From Bacillota bacterium (GTDB lineage Bacteria; Bacillota; Clostridia; Oscillospirales; Ruminococcaceae): DNA of 64,000 nt. This document shows positions 35,069 through 45,754 of this stretch, piece after piece. A program made the translations under genes and the position numbers. Numbering within the stretch: the stretch's first letter is position 1; each line of letters opens with the position of its first letter. The stretch covers positions 173,432-237,431 of the forward strand of contig JAKPUQ010000089.1 in NCBI GenBank assembly GCA_029572815.1, read 5' to 3'. The notes below the pieces were generated by a model. The model did not search any database and was not told the DNA's origin. It saw only the letters and a list, made by a program, of their open reading frames with translations.

Positions 35069-35383
35069 ATGGCAGTCAACGAAAAGATCAGATTCAAGAT
35101 CAAGGGCTACGATCACGCTACTGTTGATATTGCAGCAGCTAAGATCGTTGAGGCAGCTAAGAGAAGCGGTGCAAGAGTTTCAGGACCTATCCCGCTCCCC
35201 ACAGACAAGGAAGTTGTTACAATTCTCCGTGCTGTACACAAGCACAAGGACAGCCGTGAGCAGTTCGAGATGAGAACTCACAAGAGACTTGTAGACGTTA
35301 TCCGTCCTACAGACAAGACTTCAGCTGCTCTTGAGAAGCTCGAGATCCCCGCAGGCGTAGACGTTGTTATGGAGGTTAAGTAA
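35069..35383 (+). CDS. rpsJ: 30S ribosomal protein S10
   Basis: 104 aa, the usual length. [20 protein letters not shown] opens the protein and ATG 35069 follows AAGGAGG; ATG 35000 in the same frame lies in the leader and lacks a ribosome binding site. The loop [35 protein letters not shown] is the family signature, in pieces. S10 sits in the 30S head and, as NusE, also serves in antitermination complexes. First gene of the superoperon; two small hairpins (35409-35423, 35427-35440) lie in the 109-nt gap to rplC. Confidence 0.99.
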   Translation: MAVNEKIRFKIKGYDHATVDIAAAKIVEAAKRSGARVSGPIPLPTDKEVVTILRAVHKHKDSREQFEMRTHKRLVDVIRPTDKTSAALEKLEIPAGVDVVMEVK

Positions 35384-35492
35384 TTAACCGAAATTACGCT
35401 TGGAACCACCGCTCGGGAAGCGGAATGACGGTAAACCGTCGGTCATGTTGATGTGTAAATCATCAACCAATAACCTATAGGAGGAAAAGAAA

Positions 35493-36125
35493 ATGCAGAA
35501 AGGCATTATCGGTAAGAAGATCGGTATGACTCAGATCTTCGACGAGACAGGAAAAGTTGTTCCTGTAACAGTAGTAGAAGCCGGCCCCTGTGTCGTTGTA
35601 CAGAAGAAAACTGTAGAGAACGACGGATATGCAGCTCTTCAGCTGGGCTTCGGCGACGTAAAGGTACAGAGAGTTAACAAGCCTATGAAGGGTCACTTCG
35701 ACAAGGCTGACGTAGCTTGCAAGAAGGAACTCAAGGAGTTCAGACTTGACGACTGCGACGCTCTTAATGTAGGCGACATCATCAAGGCTGATACATTTGC
35801 TGTAGGCGACGCTATCGACGTTGTCGGCATCAGCAAGGGTAAGGGATTCGCAGGTGCTATCAAGCGCCACAACCAGCACAGACTCAAGGAAACTCACGGT
35901 ACAGGCCCTGTTCACAGACAGGCAGGTTCAATGGGTGCTTGCTCATCCCCTTCAAGAATCTATAAGGGCAAGGGCATGGCAGGTCACATGGGCGCAGAGC
36001 AGGTAACTGTTCAGAATCTCGAAATCGTTAAAATAGACACTGAGAACAATCTCATCGCTATCAAGGGCGCTATCCCCGGTCCTAAGGGCGGTATCGTTTA
36101 TATCGTTGACAGCGTAAAGGCTTAA
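35493..36125 (+). CDS. rplC: 50S ribosomal protein L3
   Basis: 210 aa. [20 protein letters not shown] is the standard opening. The long extension that reaches the peptidyl-transferase centre is visible as [17 protein letters not shown] and [22 protein letters not shown]3 starts 23S rRNA assembly. Ribosome binding site AGGAGG before ATG 35493. The gap of 109 nt before it is the longest inside the operon apart from the leader. Confidence 0.99.
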   Translation: MQKGIIGKKIGMTQIFDETGKVVPVTVVEAGPCVVVQKKTVENDGYAALQLGFGDVKVQRVNKPMKGHFDKADVACKKELKEFRLDDCDALNVGDIIKADTFAVGDAIDVVGISKGKGFAGAIKRHNQHRLKETHGTGPVHRQAGSMGACSSPSRIYKGKGMAGHMGAEQVTVQNLEIVKIDTENNLIAIKGAIPGPKGGIVYIVDSVKA

Positions 36126-36142
36126 GGAAGGAGGAAGCGTAA

Positions 36143-36766
36143 ATGTCTACAATTTCAGTTTTTGATATGACAGGTAAGCAGGTTTCCGAGACAGAGCTCA
36201 ACGACGAAGTTTTCGGAATCACTCCCAACGAAGGCGTTATGCACGCTGCAGTTGTTAATTACCTTGCAAACCAGAGACAGGGTACACAGTCCACACTTAC
36301 AAGAACAGAAGTAAGCGGCGGCGGAAGAAAGCCCTGGAGACAGAAGGGTACAGGCCATGCAAGACAGGGTTCGACCCGTGCTCCTCAGTGGGTACACGGC
36401 GGAATCGCTCTCGGCCCCAAGCCCAGAGATTACAGATATTCCCTTAACAAGAAGGTAAAGAGACTCGCAATGAAGTCTGCGCTTTCTGCTAAGGTTCTCG
36501 ACAACAACATGATCGTTCTTGACGCTCTCACACTTGACGAGTACAAGACAAAGACAGTTGTTGAAATGCTCAAGGCTCTCGGCGTTGAGGGCAAGGCTCT
36601 CATCGTAACAGCAGAGGCTGATGCAAAGGTAGTAAAGAGCGCAGCTAACATCCCTGGTGTTAAGACTGCTGCTGTAAATACTCTTAATGTTTACGACATA
36701 CTCAACTACGATAAGTTCATCGTTGTTAAGAATGCCGTTGGAAAGATCGAGGAGGTGTACGCATAA
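36143..36766 (+). CDS. rplD: 50S ribosomal protein L4
   Basis: 207 aa. The extended loop that lines the exit tunnel reads [20 protein letters not shown] (about residues 60-85). In E. coli L4 represses its own operon by binding the S10 leader; whether it does so here is unknown. Its stop overlaps the rplW start by one base (TAATG). Confidence 0.99.
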   Translation: MSTISVFDMTGKQVSETELNDEVFGITPNEGVMHAAVVNYLANQRQGTQSTLTRTEVSGGGRKPWRQKGTGHARQGSTRAPQWVHGGIALGPKPRDYRYSLNKKVKRLAMKSALSAKVLDNNMIVLDALTLDEYKTKTVVEMLKALGVEGKALIVTAEADAKVVKSAANIPGVKTAAVNTLNVYDILNYDKFIVVKNAVGKIEEVYA

Positions 36767-37059
36767 TGAAAGCAGCTCAGGACATCATTCTGAAGCCCGT
36801 TATCACTGAGAAGTCAATGGATGAGCTCCAGAACGGAAAGTACACCTTTAAGGTTGCTAAGGACGCTAACAAGTCCGAGATAAAGAAGGCTGTAGAGCAG
36901 CTCTTCGGCGTAGAGGTTGCAAAGGTAAACACTATGAACTGCAACGGCCGCTCCAAGAGAGTTGGCAGATTCGCCGGCAAGACATCTGACTGGAAGAAGG
37001 CTATCATCACTCTTACAGAGGATTCAAAGTCAATCGAGTTCTTCGAGGGTATGGTTTGA
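36766..37059 (+). CDS. rplW: 50S ribosomal protein L23
   Basis: 97 aa. [21 protein letters not shown] and the loop with [19 protein letters not shown] mark the family. L23 lies at the tunnel exit and is the docking site for trigger factor and SRP. It is translationally coupled to rplD through the shared base at 36766. Confidence 0.99.
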   Translation: MKAAQDIILKPVITEKSMDELQNGKYTFKVAKDANKSEIKKAVEQLFGVEVAKVNTMNCNGRSKRVGRFAGKTSDWKKAIITLTEDSKSIEFFEGMV

Positions 37060-37133
37060 TCCACACATTAATATAAGTCAGAAAGTATGGGAGTAATGCT
37101 CCCGCAAAAAATGCATTAAAGGAGAAAGTTAAA

Positions 37134-37967
37134 ATGGCTATTAAAACATATAAGCCTACGACACCTTCGAGACGTCAGATGACTGTAACTGACTACTCGG
37201 TCCTGTCAAAGGTTGAGCCGGAGAAGAGCCTTCTCGAACCCATGAAGAAGAAGTCGGGAAGAAACAGCTACGGCCGTATAACAGTTCGCCACAGAGGCGG
37301 CGGTAACAGAAGAAAGTACCGTATCATCGACTTCAAGAGAGACAAGGACGATACGATCGCTGTTGTTCAGACTCTTGAGTACGATCCTAACAGAAGCGCG
37401 TTCATCGCTCTCGTTCAGTACGAGGACGGAGAGAAGAGATATATCCTCGCTCCCAACGGCCTCAAGGTAGGCGACAAGATCGAGTCAGGTTCTGAGGCTG
37501 ATATCAAGCCCGGCAACGCACTCAAGCTTGCTGATATCCCCGTTGGTACATTCATCCACGCTATCGAGCTTTATCCCGGCAAGGGCGCTCAGCTCGTAAG
37601 AAGCGCAGGCAACCAGGCTCAGCTCATGGGCAAAGAGGACAACTACGCTCTTATCAGACTTCCTTCCGGCGAGATGAGAAAGGTTCCGATCGGATGCAAG
37701 GCTGCAATCGGTCAGGTTTCCAACATCGATCACGAGAACGTTAACTATGGTAAGGCAGGCCGTGTAAGAAACATGGGCTGGAGACCTACAGTTCGCGGTT
37801 CTGTAATGAACCCCTGCGATCACCCCCACGGTGGTGGTGAAGGTAAGTCACCTGTCGGCCGTCCCGGACCTGTTACCCCCTGGGGTAAGCCCGCACTCGG
37901 CTACAAGACTCGTAAGAAGCATCACAGAACTGATAAGTTCATCGTAAAGCGCCGCAACGGCAAGTAA
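37134..37967 (+). CDS. rplB: 50S ribosomal protein L2
   Basis: 277 aa, typical length. [20 protein letters not shown] at the start, [20 protein letters not shown] in the RNA-binding part, and the near-invariant C-terminal block [20 protein letters not shown] that contains the conserved His implicated in peptidyl-transferase function. L2 is needed for subunit joining and 23S domain assembly. AAAGGAG precedes ATG 37134. Confidence 0.99.
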   Translation: MAIKTYKPTTPSRRQMTVTDYSVLSKVEPEKSLLEPMKKKSGRNSYGRITVRHRGGGNRRKYRIIDFKRDKDDTIAVVQTLEYDPNRSAFIALVQYEDGEKRYILAPNGLKVGDKIESGSEADIKPGNALKLADIPVGTFIHAIELYPGKGAQLVRSAGNQAQLMGKEDNYALIRLPSGEMRKVPIGCKAAIGQVSNIDHENVNYGKAGRVRNMGWRPTVRGSVMNPCDHPHGGGEGKSPVGRPGPVTPWGKPALGYKTRKKHHRTDKFIVKRRNGK

Positions 37968-37989
37968 TCTGAAAGGAGGAACTGATTAA

Positions 37990-38274
37990 ATGAGCAGAAG
38001 CATTAAGAAGGGACCTTATGTCCAGGAAGTTCTCCTGAAGAGGGTCGTTGCAATGAATGAAGCAGGTGAGAAGAAGGTCCTCAAGACATGGAGCCGTTCT
38101 TCAACAATATTCCCTGACTTTGTAGGTCACACATTTGCTGTACATGACGGTCGTAAGCACGTTCCGGTATATGTAACAGAGGATATGGTAGGTCACAAGC
38201 TCGGTGAGTTTGCTCCTACAAGAACTTACAAGGGCCACGCAGGCTCAAAGACATCCAACAACGGTAAGAAATAA
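37990..38274 (+). CDS. rpsS: 30S ribosomal protein S19
   Basis: 94 aa. [39 protein letters not shown] and [16 protein letters not shown] are all standard S19 blocks. It pairs with S13 in the 30S head near the A site. GAAAGGAGG lies upstream of ATG 37990. Confidence 0.99.
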   Translation: MSRSIKKGPYVQEVLLKRVVAMNEAGEKKVLKTWSRSSTIFPDFVGHTFAVHDGRKHVPVYVTEDMVGHKLGEFAPTRTYKGHAGSKTSNNGKK

Positions 38275-38294
38275 GCGGAAGGAGGAGTTCAGAG

Positions 38295-38630
38295 ATGGAA
38301 GCAAGAGCTTATTTAAGAAATGCTCGTATATCACCCAGAAAGGTGCAGATTGTTCTGGATCTTATCAGAAACAAGCCTGTTGATCTCGCTTTAGCTACTT
38401 TAGATCTTACTCCTAAGGCTGCAAGCCCTATCGTTGCAAAGCTTGTTAAGTCCGCTCAGGCAAACGCTGAAAACAACTTCAGCATGGATAAGGATAATCT
38501 CGTAGTTTCCGAGTGCTTCGTAACACCCGGTCCTATCATGAAGAGAATCATGCCGAGAGCACAGGGCAGAGCATATAGAATTTTAAAGAGAACATCACAC
38601 ATCACAGTTGTTCTTAAAGAAAAAGAATAA
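38295..38630 (+). CDS. rplV: 50S ribosomal protein L22
   Basis: 111 aa. [20 protein letters not shown] opens the globular part. The hairpin loop that narrows the exit tunnel, where macrolide-resistance changes occur, reads [20 protein letters not shown] and is of normal length. AAGGAGGAG precedes ATG 38295. Confidence 0.99.
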   Translation: MEARAYLRNARISPRKVQIVLDLIRNKPVDLALATLDLTPKAASPIVAKLVKSAQANAENNFSMDKDNLVVSECFVTPGPIMKRIMPRAQGRAYRILKRTSHITVVLKEKE

Positions 38631-38649
38631 TCCCAAGGAGGTTTGAAGA

Positions 38650-39438
38650 ATGGGCCAGAAAGTTAATCCGCACGGTCTTCGTGTCGGCGTTATAAAGGAT
38701 TGGGATTCTCGCTGGTATGCAAATAAGTCCGATTTCGGCAACACTCTCGTAGAGGATTACAACGTTCGTAACTTCATCAAGAAGAGCCTGTATGCTGCAG
38801 GTGTTCCCAGAATCGAGATCGAGCGTTTTGCTGATAAGGTTAGAATCCACATCCACTGCGCTAAGCCCGGTATCGTTATCGGAAGAGGCGGCGCAGAGAT
38901 CGAGAAGCTCAGAGCACAGCTCGAGAAGATGATGAACAAGCGGGTTCTCGTCAACATTATTGAAGTAAAGCAGCCCGATATGGACAGCCAGCTCGTAGCA
39001 GAGAAGATCGCTCTCGACCTTGAGAACAGAGTATCATTCAGAAGAGCTATGAAGCAGTCTATCGGCAGAACAATGCGTCTTGGCGCAAAGGGTATCAAGG
39101 TCAAGGTTTCAGGCAGACTTGCCGGTGCTGAGATCGCAAGAAGCGAGAGCTACCACGAGGGTACAATCCCGCTCCAGACTATCCGTGCTGACATCGACTA
39201 CGGTTTCGCAGAGGCTGATACAACCTACGGCAAGCTTGGCGTTAAGGTTTGGATCTACAAGGGCGAAGTTCTCAAGGGTGACGCTGCAAAGGCAGCTGCT
39301 CAGAGAGAAAAGATCGAGCGCAAGAACGATACAAGAAATAATGACAGACGCCGCCGTGACGACAGACGTGACGGTAACAGAAGAGGCGGAAACAGAAATT
39401 TCAATCGTGACGCTAAAAGAGAAGGAGGTAATCAGTAA
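38650..39438 (+). CDS. rpsC: 30S ribosomal protein S3
   Basis: 262 aa, with an N-terminal KH domain ([20 protein letters not shown] is the GxxG region) and the S3 C-terminal domain. The C-terminal tail from about residue 215 is longer and more Arg/Asn/Asp-rich than in E. coli (repeated [15 protein letters not shown]). S3 forms part of the mRNA entry channel and helicase. Its stop shares a base with the rplP start. Confidence 0.99.
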   Translation: MGQKVNPHGLRVGVIKDWDSRWYANKSDFGNTLVEDYNVRNFIKKSLYAAGVPRIEIERFADKVRIHIHCAKPGIVIGRGGAEIEKLRAQLEKMMNKRVLVNIIEVKQPDMDSQLVAEKIALDLENRVSFRRAMKQSIGRTMRLGAKGIKVKVSGRLAGAEIARSESYHEGTIPLQTIRADIDYGFAEADTTYGKLGVKVWIYKGEVLKGDAAKAAAQREKIERKNDTRNNDRRRRDDRRDGNRRGGNRNFNRDAKREGGNQ

Positions 39439-39863
39439 TGCTGCTTCCGAAGAGAGTTAAGTACCGCAGAGTCCACAGAGGACGTCTGAAGGGTAAGGCA
39501 TACAGAGGAAATAAGGTAACTTACGGTGATTACGGTCTTCAGGCACTTGAGCCTGCTTGGATCACATCCAACCAGATCGAGTCTGCCCGTATCGCAATGA
39601 CCCGTTACATCAAGAGAGGCGGTCAGGTTTGGATCAAGATCTTCCCTGACAAGCCCATCACAGAGAAGCCCGCTGAAACACGAATGGGTTCAGGTAAGGG
39701 TTCACCCGAGTACTGGGTAGCAGTAGTTAAGCCCGGCAGAGTTCTCTTTGAGATCAAGGGCGTAGCTGAGGAAACTGCAAGAGAAGCTATGCGTCTCGCT
39801 ATGCACAAGCTTCCTATCAAGTGTAAGTTCGTAACAAAGGCAGAGCAGGAGGTTGAGCAGTAA
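39438..39863 (+). CDS. rplP: 50S ribosomal protein L16
   Basis: 141 aa. [40 protein letters not shown] and [20 protein letters not shown] are the conserved blocks, the last lying near the A-site tRNA. Coupled by TAATG overlaps to rpsC before it and rpmC after it. Confidence 0.99.
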   Translation: MLLPKRVKYRRVHRGRLKGKAYRGNKVTYGDYGLQALEPAWITSNQIESARIAMTRYIKRGGQVWIKIFPDKPITEKPAETRMGSGKGSPEYWVAVVKPGRVLFEIKGVAEETAREAMRLAMHKLPIKCKFVTKAEQEVEQ

Positions 39864-40063
39864 TGAAGGCATCGGAAATCAGAGAAATGTCAGTTGATGA
39901 GCTCAACGAGAAGCTCGCCAGCCTCAAGGAGGAGCTCTTCGCTCTTCGTTTTCAGCTGGCTATAAATCAGCTTGATAATACAGCTCGTCTCAAGGCTGTA
40001 AAGAAGGATATTGCACGCATCAAGACATCTCTGCGTGAGGCAGAGCTTGCTGCACAGCAGTAA
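39863..40063 (+). CDS. rpmC: 50S ribosomal protein L29
   Basis: 66 aa, a helical hairpin. [20 protein letters not shown] and [21 protein letters not shown] are the two helices. It sits by L23 at the tunnel exit. ATG 39863 overlaps the rplP stop by one base. Confidence 0.99.
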   Translation: MKASEIREMSVDELNEKLASLKEELFALRFQLAINQLDNTARLKAVKKDIARIKTSLREAELAAQQ

Positions 40064-40082
40064 GAAAGGGAGGATTTAGCTA

Positions 40083-40343
40083 ATGTCTACTGAGAGAAAC
40101 CTTAGAAAAACAAGAGTAGGTAAGGTTGTAAGCGATAAGATGGATAAAACCGTCGTAGTTGCTATCGTTGATAACGTTAAACACCCGCTTTATAAGAAGA
40201 TCATCAAGCGTACCGTTAAGCTTAAGGCTCACGATGAAAACAATGAGTGCAGGATCGGTGACCGCGTTGAGGTTATGGAAACACGTCCGCTTTCCAAGGA
40301 TAAGAGATGGCGTGTGACAAATATCATTGAAAAGGCTAAGTAA
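40083..40343 (+). CDS. rpsQ: 30S ribosomal protein S17
   Basis: 86 aa OB-fold protein. [20 protein letters not shown] and [18 protein letters not shown] mark the family. It binds 16S rRNA early in 30S assembly. AAAGGGAGG lies upstream of ATG 40083. Confidence 0.99.
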   Translation: MSTERNLRKTRVGKVVSDKMDKTVVVAIVDNVKHPLYKKIIKRTVKLKAHDENNECRIGDRVEVMETRPLSKDKRWRVTNIIEKAK

Positions 40344-40382
40344 TTTTGATAGAAGCTTAAAGCTTGAAAGGAGGAACTCGCT

Positions 40383-40751
40383 GTGATACAGATGCAGACT
40401 TATCTTAAAGTCGCTGATAACACAGGCGCTAAGGAGCTTATGTGTATCAGAGTTCTGGGAGGTACACGCAGAAGATATGCAAATATCGGCGATGTTGTAG
40501 TTGCTTCAGTTAAGAAAGCAACACCCGGAGGCGTTGTAAAGAAGGGCGATGTTGTAAAGGCAGTTATCGTTCGTTCAGCAAAGGGTCTCAGAAGAGAGGA
40601 CGGTACTTACATCCGCTTCGATGAGAACGCTGCTGTTATTATTAAGGAAGACAAGAACCCAAAGGGAACCCGTATTTTCGGACCCGTTGCTAAGGAGCTC
40701 CGTGAAAAGGAGTATACAAAGATCCTCAGCCTCGCTCCTGAAGTTCTTTAA
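40383..40751 (+). CDS. rplN: 50S ribosomal protein L14
   Basis: 122 aa, the exact family length. GTG 40383 is the start, behind [28 protein letters not shown] matches the canonical N-terminus. L14 contacts 16S rRNA across the subunit interface and is the docking site of the silencing factor RsfS. Confidence 0.99.
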   Translation: MIQMQTYLKVADNTGAKELMCIRVLGGTRRRYANIGDVVVASVKKATPGGVVKKGDVVKAVIVRSAKGLRREDGTYIRFDENAAVIIKEDKNPKGTRIFGPVAKELREKEYTKILSLAPEVL

Positions 40752-40769
40752 TGGAGGTGTCATTCGATT

Positions 40770-41111
40770 ATGAGTAAAGTACACGTTAAAACCGGTGACA
40801 CTGTAATCCTTCTCACCGGCAAGTACGAAGATAAATTCGACAGCAAGGGCGACAGAAAGACCGGTAAGGTCGTAGAAGTAAGCCCTAAGGAAGATAAGGT
40901 CATCGTTGAGGGCATCAACATGATCACAAAGCACGTTAAGCCTACAAGAATGGGCGAAAAGGGCGGCATCATCAGAACAGAGGCTCCCGTATACGCCAGC
41001 AAGGTACAGCTTGTTTGCCCCAAGTGCGGCAAGGCTACAAGAATCGGCCACGTTGTAGAGGACGGCAAGAAGCTCCGCGTTTGCAAGAAGTGCGGAAAGT
41101 CTTTTGAATAA
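40770..41111 (+). CDS. rplX: 50S ribosomal protein L24 (zinc-ribbon type)
   Basis: 113 aa. An N-terminal KOW motif (VKTGDTVILLTGKYEDK) is followed by PKEDKVIVEGINMITKHVKP. The C-terminal part carries two CxxC pairs, LVCPKCGKATR and RVCKKCGKSFE, so it probably binds zinc; E. coli L24 lacks these. L24 is an assembly initiator of the large subunit. Confidence 0.98.
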   Translation: MSKVHVKTGDTVILLTGKYEDKFDSKGDRKTGKVVEVSPKEDKVIVEGINMITKHVKPTRMGEKGGIIRTEAPVYASKVQLVCPKCGKATRIGHVVEDGKKLRVCKKCGKSFE

Positions 41112-41129
41112 TAGTAAAGGAGAAACGAC

Positions 41130-41669
41130 ATGGCAAGTTTAAAGGATTTTTATGTTAGCGACGTTGCTCCTGCACTTATGAAGAAGTTCGGCTATAAGAG
41201 CGTAATGCAGATCCCCAAGCTCGACAAGGTAGTAATCAATGTCGGCGCAGGTGAAGCAAAGGACAACGCAAAGGTCATCGACGCCATCATGACCGATCTC
41301 GCAGCTATCACAGGTCAGAAGCCTGTAGTGTGCAGAGCTAAGAAGTCAGTTGCAAACTTCAAGCTCCGTGAGGGTATGCCTATCGGCGTTAAAGTTACTC
41401 TCAGAGGCGAAAGAATGTATGAATTCGTAAATAAGCTCTTCAACGTTGCGTTCCCCCGCGTTCGTGACTTCAGAGGAATAAGCGCAAATTCATTCGATGG
41501 CAAGGGCAACTATTCAACAGGTATCAAGGAACAGCTCATCTTCCCTGAGATCGAGTATGACAAGATCGACAAGGTAAGAGGTATGGATATCAACTTCATC
41601 ACAACAGCACAGACTGATGAAGAAGCTCGTGAGCTCCTTTCACTTCTGGGTGCTCCATTCATCAAGTAA
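41130..41669 (+). CDS. rplE: 50S ribosomal protein L5
   Basis: 179 aa. [40 protein letters not shown] and [20 protein letters not shown] are family blocks. L5 carries 5S rRNA into the large subunit together with L18 and forms a bridge to S13. AAAGGAG precedes ATG 41130. Confidence 0.99.
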   Translation: MASLKDFYVSDVAPALMKKFGYKSVMQIPKLDKVVINVGAGEAKDNAKVIDAIMTDLAAITGQKPVVCRAKKSVANFKLREGMPIGVKVTLRGERMYEFVNKLFNVAFPRVRDFRGISANSFDGKGNYSTGIKEQLIFPEIEYDKIDKVRGMDINFITTAQTDEEARELLSLLGAPFIK

Positions 41670-41685
41670 TCAGGGAGGAAAAGAA

Positions 41686-41871
41686 ATGGCTAAGAAGGCA
41701 ATGATCAATAAGCAGCAGAGAACTCCCAAGTATTCCACAAGAGCTTACAACAGATGTAAGATCTGTGGCAGACCGCACGCATATCTCAGAAAGTTCGGCA
41801 TCTGCCGTATCTGTTTCAGAGAGCTTGCACACGACGGTCAGATTCCTGGTGTTAAAAAGGCAAGCTGGTAA
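41686..41871 (+). CDS. rpsZ: 30S ribosomal protein S14, zinc-binding type
   Basis: 61 aa from ATG 41686 (GGGAGG upstream). The short form has two CxxC pairs, [11 protein letters not shown] and [10 protein letters not shown], that hold one zinc ion. It completes the 30S head. No zinc-free S14 paralogue lies in this window. Confidence 0.99.
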   Translation: MAKKAMINKQQRTPKYSTRAYNRCKICGRPHAYLRKFGICRICFRELAHDGQIPGVKKASW

Positions 41872-41895
41872 AATACAAGAAGGAGGTCATTCGGC

Positions 41896-42294
41896 ATGCA
41901 GATAACTGATACAATCGCTGATCTTTTAACAAGAATTCGCAATGCGAATACTGCTAAGCGCGCCACTGTTGACGTTCCCGCTTCAAGAGTAAAGAAGGAC
42001 ATCACACAGATCCTCGTAGACGAGGGCTATGTAAAGGGCTTCCAGCTCATCGAAGACGGAAAGCAGGGTGTTATCAGGATCACGCTTAAATACGGCGACA
42101 ACAAGTCTCCCGTTATAACCGGACTCAGAAGAGTTTCAAAGCCCGGTCTGCGTATCTACTCAAGCTGCGCAGATATGCCTAAGGTAAGAAAAGGCCTTGG
42201 TATTGCAATCGTTTCAACTTCAAAGGGAATCGTAACCGACAAGAAGGCAAGAGAGCTCAACGTCGGCGGCGAGGTCCTCGCATACATCTGGTAA
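41896..42294 (+). CDS. rpsH: 30S ribosomal protein S8
   Basis: 132 aa. [18 protein letters not shown] at the N-terminus; the C-terminal [20 protein letters not shown] is the 16S rRNA helix-21 binding motif. In E. coli S8 represses the spc operon by binding near rplE; no obvious mimic was seen here. AAGGAGG precedes ATG 41896. Confidence 0.99.
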   Translation: MQITDTIADLLTRIRNANTAKRATVDVPASRVKKDITQILVDEGYVKGFQLIEDGKQGVIRITLKYGDNKSPVITGLRRVSKPGLRIYSSCADMPKVRKGLGIAIVSTSKGIVTDKKARELNVGGEVLAYIW

Positions 42295-42308
42295 GGAGGA
42301 TATCGATC

Positions 42309-42854
42309 ATGTCAAGAATCGGTAAAATGCCTATAAGCGTTCCTGCAGGTGTAGAAGTAAAGAATGAGAACAATCTTCTCACTGTAAAGGGACCTAAGGG
42401 TGAGCTTACAAGACAGTTCAGCCCTGAGCTCGGCATAGAGGTCGAGAACGGCACTATAACAGTTACAAGACCCAGCGACGACAAGCGTCATCGCTCACTT
42501 CACAGTCTTACAAGAACACTTATCAACAACATGGTTGAGGGTGTAACAAACGGATATTCCAAGACTCTCGAGATCGAGGGTGTCGGCTACCGTGCTGCAA
42601 AGAGCGGCAACAAGGTAAATCTTAACCTTGGCTTCTCACATCCTGTTGTACTTGAGGAAACAGACGCTATCAAGCTCGAAGTTCCTCAGCCCAACAAGAT
42701 CATCGTAAGCGGTATCGACAAGCAGGCTGTAGGTCAGTTTGCAGCTGAGATTCGCGAAAAGCGTCCCCCTGAGCCTTACAAGGGCAAGGGCATCAGATAC
42801 GAAGGCGAGCATATCATCCGCAAGGAAGGTAAGGCCGGTAAGGGCAAGAAGTAA
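42309..42854 (+). CDS. rplF: 50S ribosomal protein L6
   Basis: 181 aa with two tandem L6 folds. [17 protein letters not shown] begins the first. The C-terminal [19 protein letters not shown] is the conserved rRNA-binding segment near the sarcin-ricin loop and factor-binding site. AAGGAGG lies upstream of ATG 42309. Confidence 0.99.
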   Translation: MSRIGKMPISVPAGVEVKNENNLLTVKGPKGELTRQFSPELGIEVENGTITVTRPSDDKRHRSLHSLTRTLINNMVEGVTNGYSKTLEIEGVGYRAAKSGNKVNLNLGFSHPVVLEETDAIKLEVPQPNKIIVSGIDKQAVGQFAAEIREKRPPEPYKGKGIRYEGEHIIRKEGKAGKGKK

Positions 42855-42873
42855 TTAAAAGGAGCAAATTGCT

Positions 42874-43233
42874 ATGATTAAGAAATTTGACAGCAATAAG
42901 GCAAGATTAAAGAGACACCGCAGAGTTCGTGCAAAGATCTCAGGAACTCCCGAGCGTCCCCGTCTCAATGTGTTCCGTTCAACAAAGCACATCTATGCTC
43001 AGCTCATCGATGATGTAAACGGTGTTACTCTTGCTTCTGCATCAAGTATGGATAAGGGCTTTGAGGGCAACGGCGGCAACGTTGAGGGTGCCCGCAAGGT
43101 CGGCGAGATGATCGCTAAGAACGCAGCTGATAAGGGAATCAGCGAAGTAGTTTTCGACAGAGGCGGCTACCTCTACCACGGCAGAGTCAAGGAACTCGCA
43201 GAGGGTGCCCGTGAAAACGGATTAAAGTTCTAA
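42874..43233 (+). CDS. rplR: 50S ribosomal protein L18
   Basis: 119 aa. A basic N-terminus ([20 protein letters not shown]) is followed by [19 protein letters not shown] and [20 protein letters not shown]. It binds 5S rRNA together with L5. Confidence 0.99.
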   Translation: MIKKFDSNKARLKRHRRVRAKISGTPERPRLNVFRSTKHIYAQLIDDVNGVTLASASSMDKGFEGNGGNVEGARKVGEMIAKNAADKGISEVVFDRGGYLYHGRVKELAEGARENGLKF

Positions 43234-43248
43234 GAGGGAGGTAAAACA

Positions 43249-43749
43249 ATGGCTAATATTGAAACACAGGCTCCTGAGTTCGTTGAGAAGGTCGTAGCTA
43301 TCAACCGTGTATCAAAGACAGTTAAGGGCGGACGTATCATGAAGTTCTCCGCACTGGTAGTTGTCGGCGACGGTAACGGAACAGTAGGCTTCGGTCTCGG
43401 AAAGTCAGGAGAAGTTCCCGATGCTATCCGTAAGGGCATCGAGGACGCAAAGAAGAACCTTGTAAAGGTTTCTCTCAAGGGTACTACTATCCCTCATGAA
43501 ATCGTTGGCGCATTCGGCGCAGGCAGAGTTCTCATGAAGCCCGCTGCACCCGGTACCGGCGTTATTGCAGGCGGTCCTGTCCGTGCCGTGATCGAAGTTG
43601 CAGGCATCAAGGACATCAGAACAAAGTCACTGCGTTCAAATAACCCCTGCAATGTAGTAAGAGCTACAATCAACGGCCTCGTAAACTGCACTTCCGCTAA
43701 GGATGTTGCTGCTAAGAGAGGAAAGTCCGTTAAGGAAATATTAGGTTAA
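43249..43749 (+). CDS. rpsE: 30S ribosomal protein S5
   Basis: 166 aa. The N-terminal dsRBD-like fold contains [20 protein letters not shown]; the second part has [21 protein letters not shown]5 affects decoding accuracy and the mRNA entry path. GGGAGG lies upstream of ATG 43249. Confidence 0.99.
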   Translation: MANIETQAPEFVEKVVAINRVSKTVKGGRIMKFSALVVVGDGNGTVGFGLGKSGEVPDAIRKGIEDAKKNLVKVSLKGTTIPHEIVGAFGAGRVLMKPAAPGTGVIAGGPVRAVIEVAGIKDIRTKSLRSNNPCNVVRATINGLVNCTSAKDVAAKRGKSVKEILG

Positions 43750-43763
43750 GGAGGCAGTAAGAA

Positions 43764-43940
43764 ATGGCAAAGAATATCAAGCTCGTAAAGAGTCTCATTG
43801 GTAGAAAGCAGGACCAGATCGCTACTGCTCAGTCACTTGGCCTCAAGAAGGTCGGAGATGTTACAACACAGCCCGACAATGAGCAGACGAACGGAAAAAT
43901 CAAGAAGATCTCACACCTCGTTGAGGTTACAGAAGCGTAA
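43764..43940 (+). CDS. rpmD: 50S ribosomal protein L30
   Basis: 58 aa, normal for bacterial L30. [20 protein letters not shown] and [20 protein letters not shown] are the family helices and strands, and the gene lies in its usual place between rpsE and rplO. AAGGAGG precedes ATG 43764. Confidence 0.98.
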   Translation: MAKNIKLVKSLIGRKQDQIATAQSLGLKKVGDVTTQPDNEQTNGKIKKISHLVEVTEA

Positions 43941-43958
43941 ACAAGGAGGTGCAACGGT

Positions 43959-44399
43959 ATGAAGATACATGAATTAACACCTGCGCTCGATTCAAACAAG
44001 GCTGTAAAGCGTATAGGCAGAGGCCACGGTTCGGGCAACGGCAAGACAGCAGGCAAGGGCCATAAGGGTCAGAATGCCCGCAGCGGCGGCGGCGTAAGGA
44101 TCGGCTTTGAAGGCGGTCAGATGCCCCTCGCAAGAAGAATCCCTAAGAGAGGCTTCAATAACATCTTTGCAACAAAGTATGCTATCGTTAACGTATCCGA
44201 TCTTAACAAGTTCAAGGACGGCACAGTAGTAGACACAGAGCTTCTCGTGGCTTCGGGTCTCGTTAAGAAGGTTTATGACGGAGTAAAGATCCTCGGAAAC
44301 GGAGAGCTTTCCGCTAAGTTAACTGTAAAGGCTGCTAAATTCTCACAGAGCGCTATCGAAAAAATAGAAAAGGCTGGCGGGAAAGCAGAGGTGATGTAA
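43959..44399 (+). CDS. rplO: 50S ribosomal protein L15
   Basis: 146 aa. The Gly/Arg/Lys-rich extended N-terminus ([38 protein letters not shown]) threads through the large subunit; a compact C-terminal domain follows. One base separates its stop from the secY start. Confidence 0.99.
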   Translation: MKIHELTPALDSNKAVKRIGRGHGSGNGKTAGKGHKGQNARSGGGVRIGFEGGQMPLARRIPKRGFNNIFATKYAIVNVSDLNKFKDGTVVDTELLVASGLVKKVYDGVKILGNGELSAKLTVKAAKFSQSAIEKIEKAGGKAEVM

Positions 44400-44400
44400 T

Positions 44401-45738
44401 GTGTTTCAGACCTTGAGAAAGGCATGGGGCGTCCCCGAGATCAGAAAAAAGATCTTATACACATTATTCATGATCATCCTGTTCAGATTTGGCTGCGCAG
44501 TAGCAGTTCCTTATCTGAATTCCGATGTCGTAAAGACATGGATGGATACAAAGGCTTCCGACGGAGGCTTCCTGGACTATATGAACACCATCACCGGTGG
44601 TGCTATGTCTCAGGCTACTATGTTTTCACTTTCGATCACACCATTCATCAACGCTTCCATCATCATGCAGCTGCTGACCTATGCACTGCCTCCTCTCGAG
44701 CGTATGCGCGATGAGGGCGAAGAGGGAAGAAAGAAGATCGACAAGATCACAGCATTCGTTGCTATGGTCCTCGCAGTAGTAATGTCCTACGGATATTATC
44801 TCATACTCAAGCGTATGAACGTTGATGCTGAGGACGGCAGAGTGCTCCACGCACTCAAATACAGCAGCGGCGGAGAGGGCGCTTTCGCAGCCTTCGTTAT
44901 CATCGCTTGCTTCGTAGCAGGTGCTCTCATCGTTGTTTGGATGGGTAACAGGATCAGCGACAAGGGTATCGGAAACGGTATCTCTGTGCTCCTCTTTGCA
45001 GGTATCGCAGCAAGATTCCCCACCGACGCAGCCCTTCTCGTAAAGCTCACTAAGGATAACCCCAGCAAGTACCTCTTCGTATCACTGGGCTATCTCTTAT
45101 TCATAATCGCGGAGATCGCTTTCATCGTCTTCATGAACGAGGCAGAAAGACGTATCCCGATCCAGTACGCTAAGCGCGTAGTCGGCAGAAAGCAGTACGG
45201 CGGACAGAAGACACATATCCCGATAAAGGTCATCATGAGCGGCGTTATGCCTATCATCTTCGCTATGTCGTTTATGTCTCTTCCCCAGACCATCCAGCTG
45301 TTCGCAGGAGAGCCTACAAAGACAAGCGGTTTCTATTACCACTTCTGTAAGTTCTTCAGCACAAGAAACTGGAGCTATGCAGCTATCTACTTCCTGCTCA
45401 TCATTGCGTTCAACTACTTCTACGTTTCAATCCAGTACAACCCCGTTGAGATCGCAAACAATCTCCGTCAGTCAAACGGCGGTATCCCCGGTATCAGACC
45501 CGGTAAGCCCACTTCCGATTATATCCAGAGAGTCCTCAACAAGATCTCTCTCGTGGGTGCGATCTTCCTGGGTATCATCGCTGTTATCCCGATCTTCATC
45601 TCGATGGCAGACGAGCAGCTCAGATCACTTTCAATGGGCGGTACTACGATCCTTATCGCAGTAAGCGTTGCGCTTGAAACTACAAGAACACTTGAATCAC
45701 ATCTTATGATGCGTCATCATAAGGGCTTCTTACAGTAA
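44401..45738 (+). CDS. secY: Protein translocase channel subunit SecY
   Basis: 445 aa channel for protein export and membrane insertion. GTG 44401 follows the rplO stop by one base and begins MFQTLRKAWGVPEIRKKI. Ten TM helices. The plug and TM2 region is around SGGAMSQATMFSLSITPFINASIIMQLL, split by the plug helix. The cytosolic ribosome-binding loop reads ERRIPIQYAKRVVGRKQYGGQ (20 residues apart from the first Glu). Standard place at the end of the spc genes. Confidence 0.98.
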   Translation: MFQTLRKAWGVPEIRKKILYTLFMIILFRFGCAVAVPYLNSDVVKTWMDTKASDGGFLDYMNTITGGAMSQATMFSLSITPFINASIIMQLLTYALPPLERMRDEGEEGRKKIDKITAFVAMVLAVVMSYGYYLILKRMNVDAEDGRVLHALKYSSGGEGAFAAFVIIACFVAGALIVVWMGNRISDKGIGNGISVLLFAGIAARFPTDAALLVKLTKDNPSKYLFVSLGYLLFIIAEIAFIVFMNEAERRIPIQYAKRVVGRKQYGGQKTHIPIKVIMSGVMPIIFAMSFMSLPQTIQLFAGEPTKTSGFYYHFCKFFSTRNWSYAAIYFLLIIAFNYFYVSIQYNPVEIANNLRQSNGGIPGIRPGKPTSDYIQRVLNKISLVGAIFLGIIAVIPIFISMADEQLRSLSMGGTTILIAVSVALETTRTLESHLMMRHHKGFLQ

Positions 45739-45754
45739 AGGAGGACCGACACAT

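Noticed and set aside
34466..35116. 216-codon open frame on the minus strand across the S10 leader
   Set aside because: It covers the end of the GDPD gene, the promoter and the start of rpsJ in antisense. No signals support it.
35409..35440. Two small hairpins between rpsJ and rplC as a terminator
   Set aside because: No T-run follows either stem, and the operon clearly continues.
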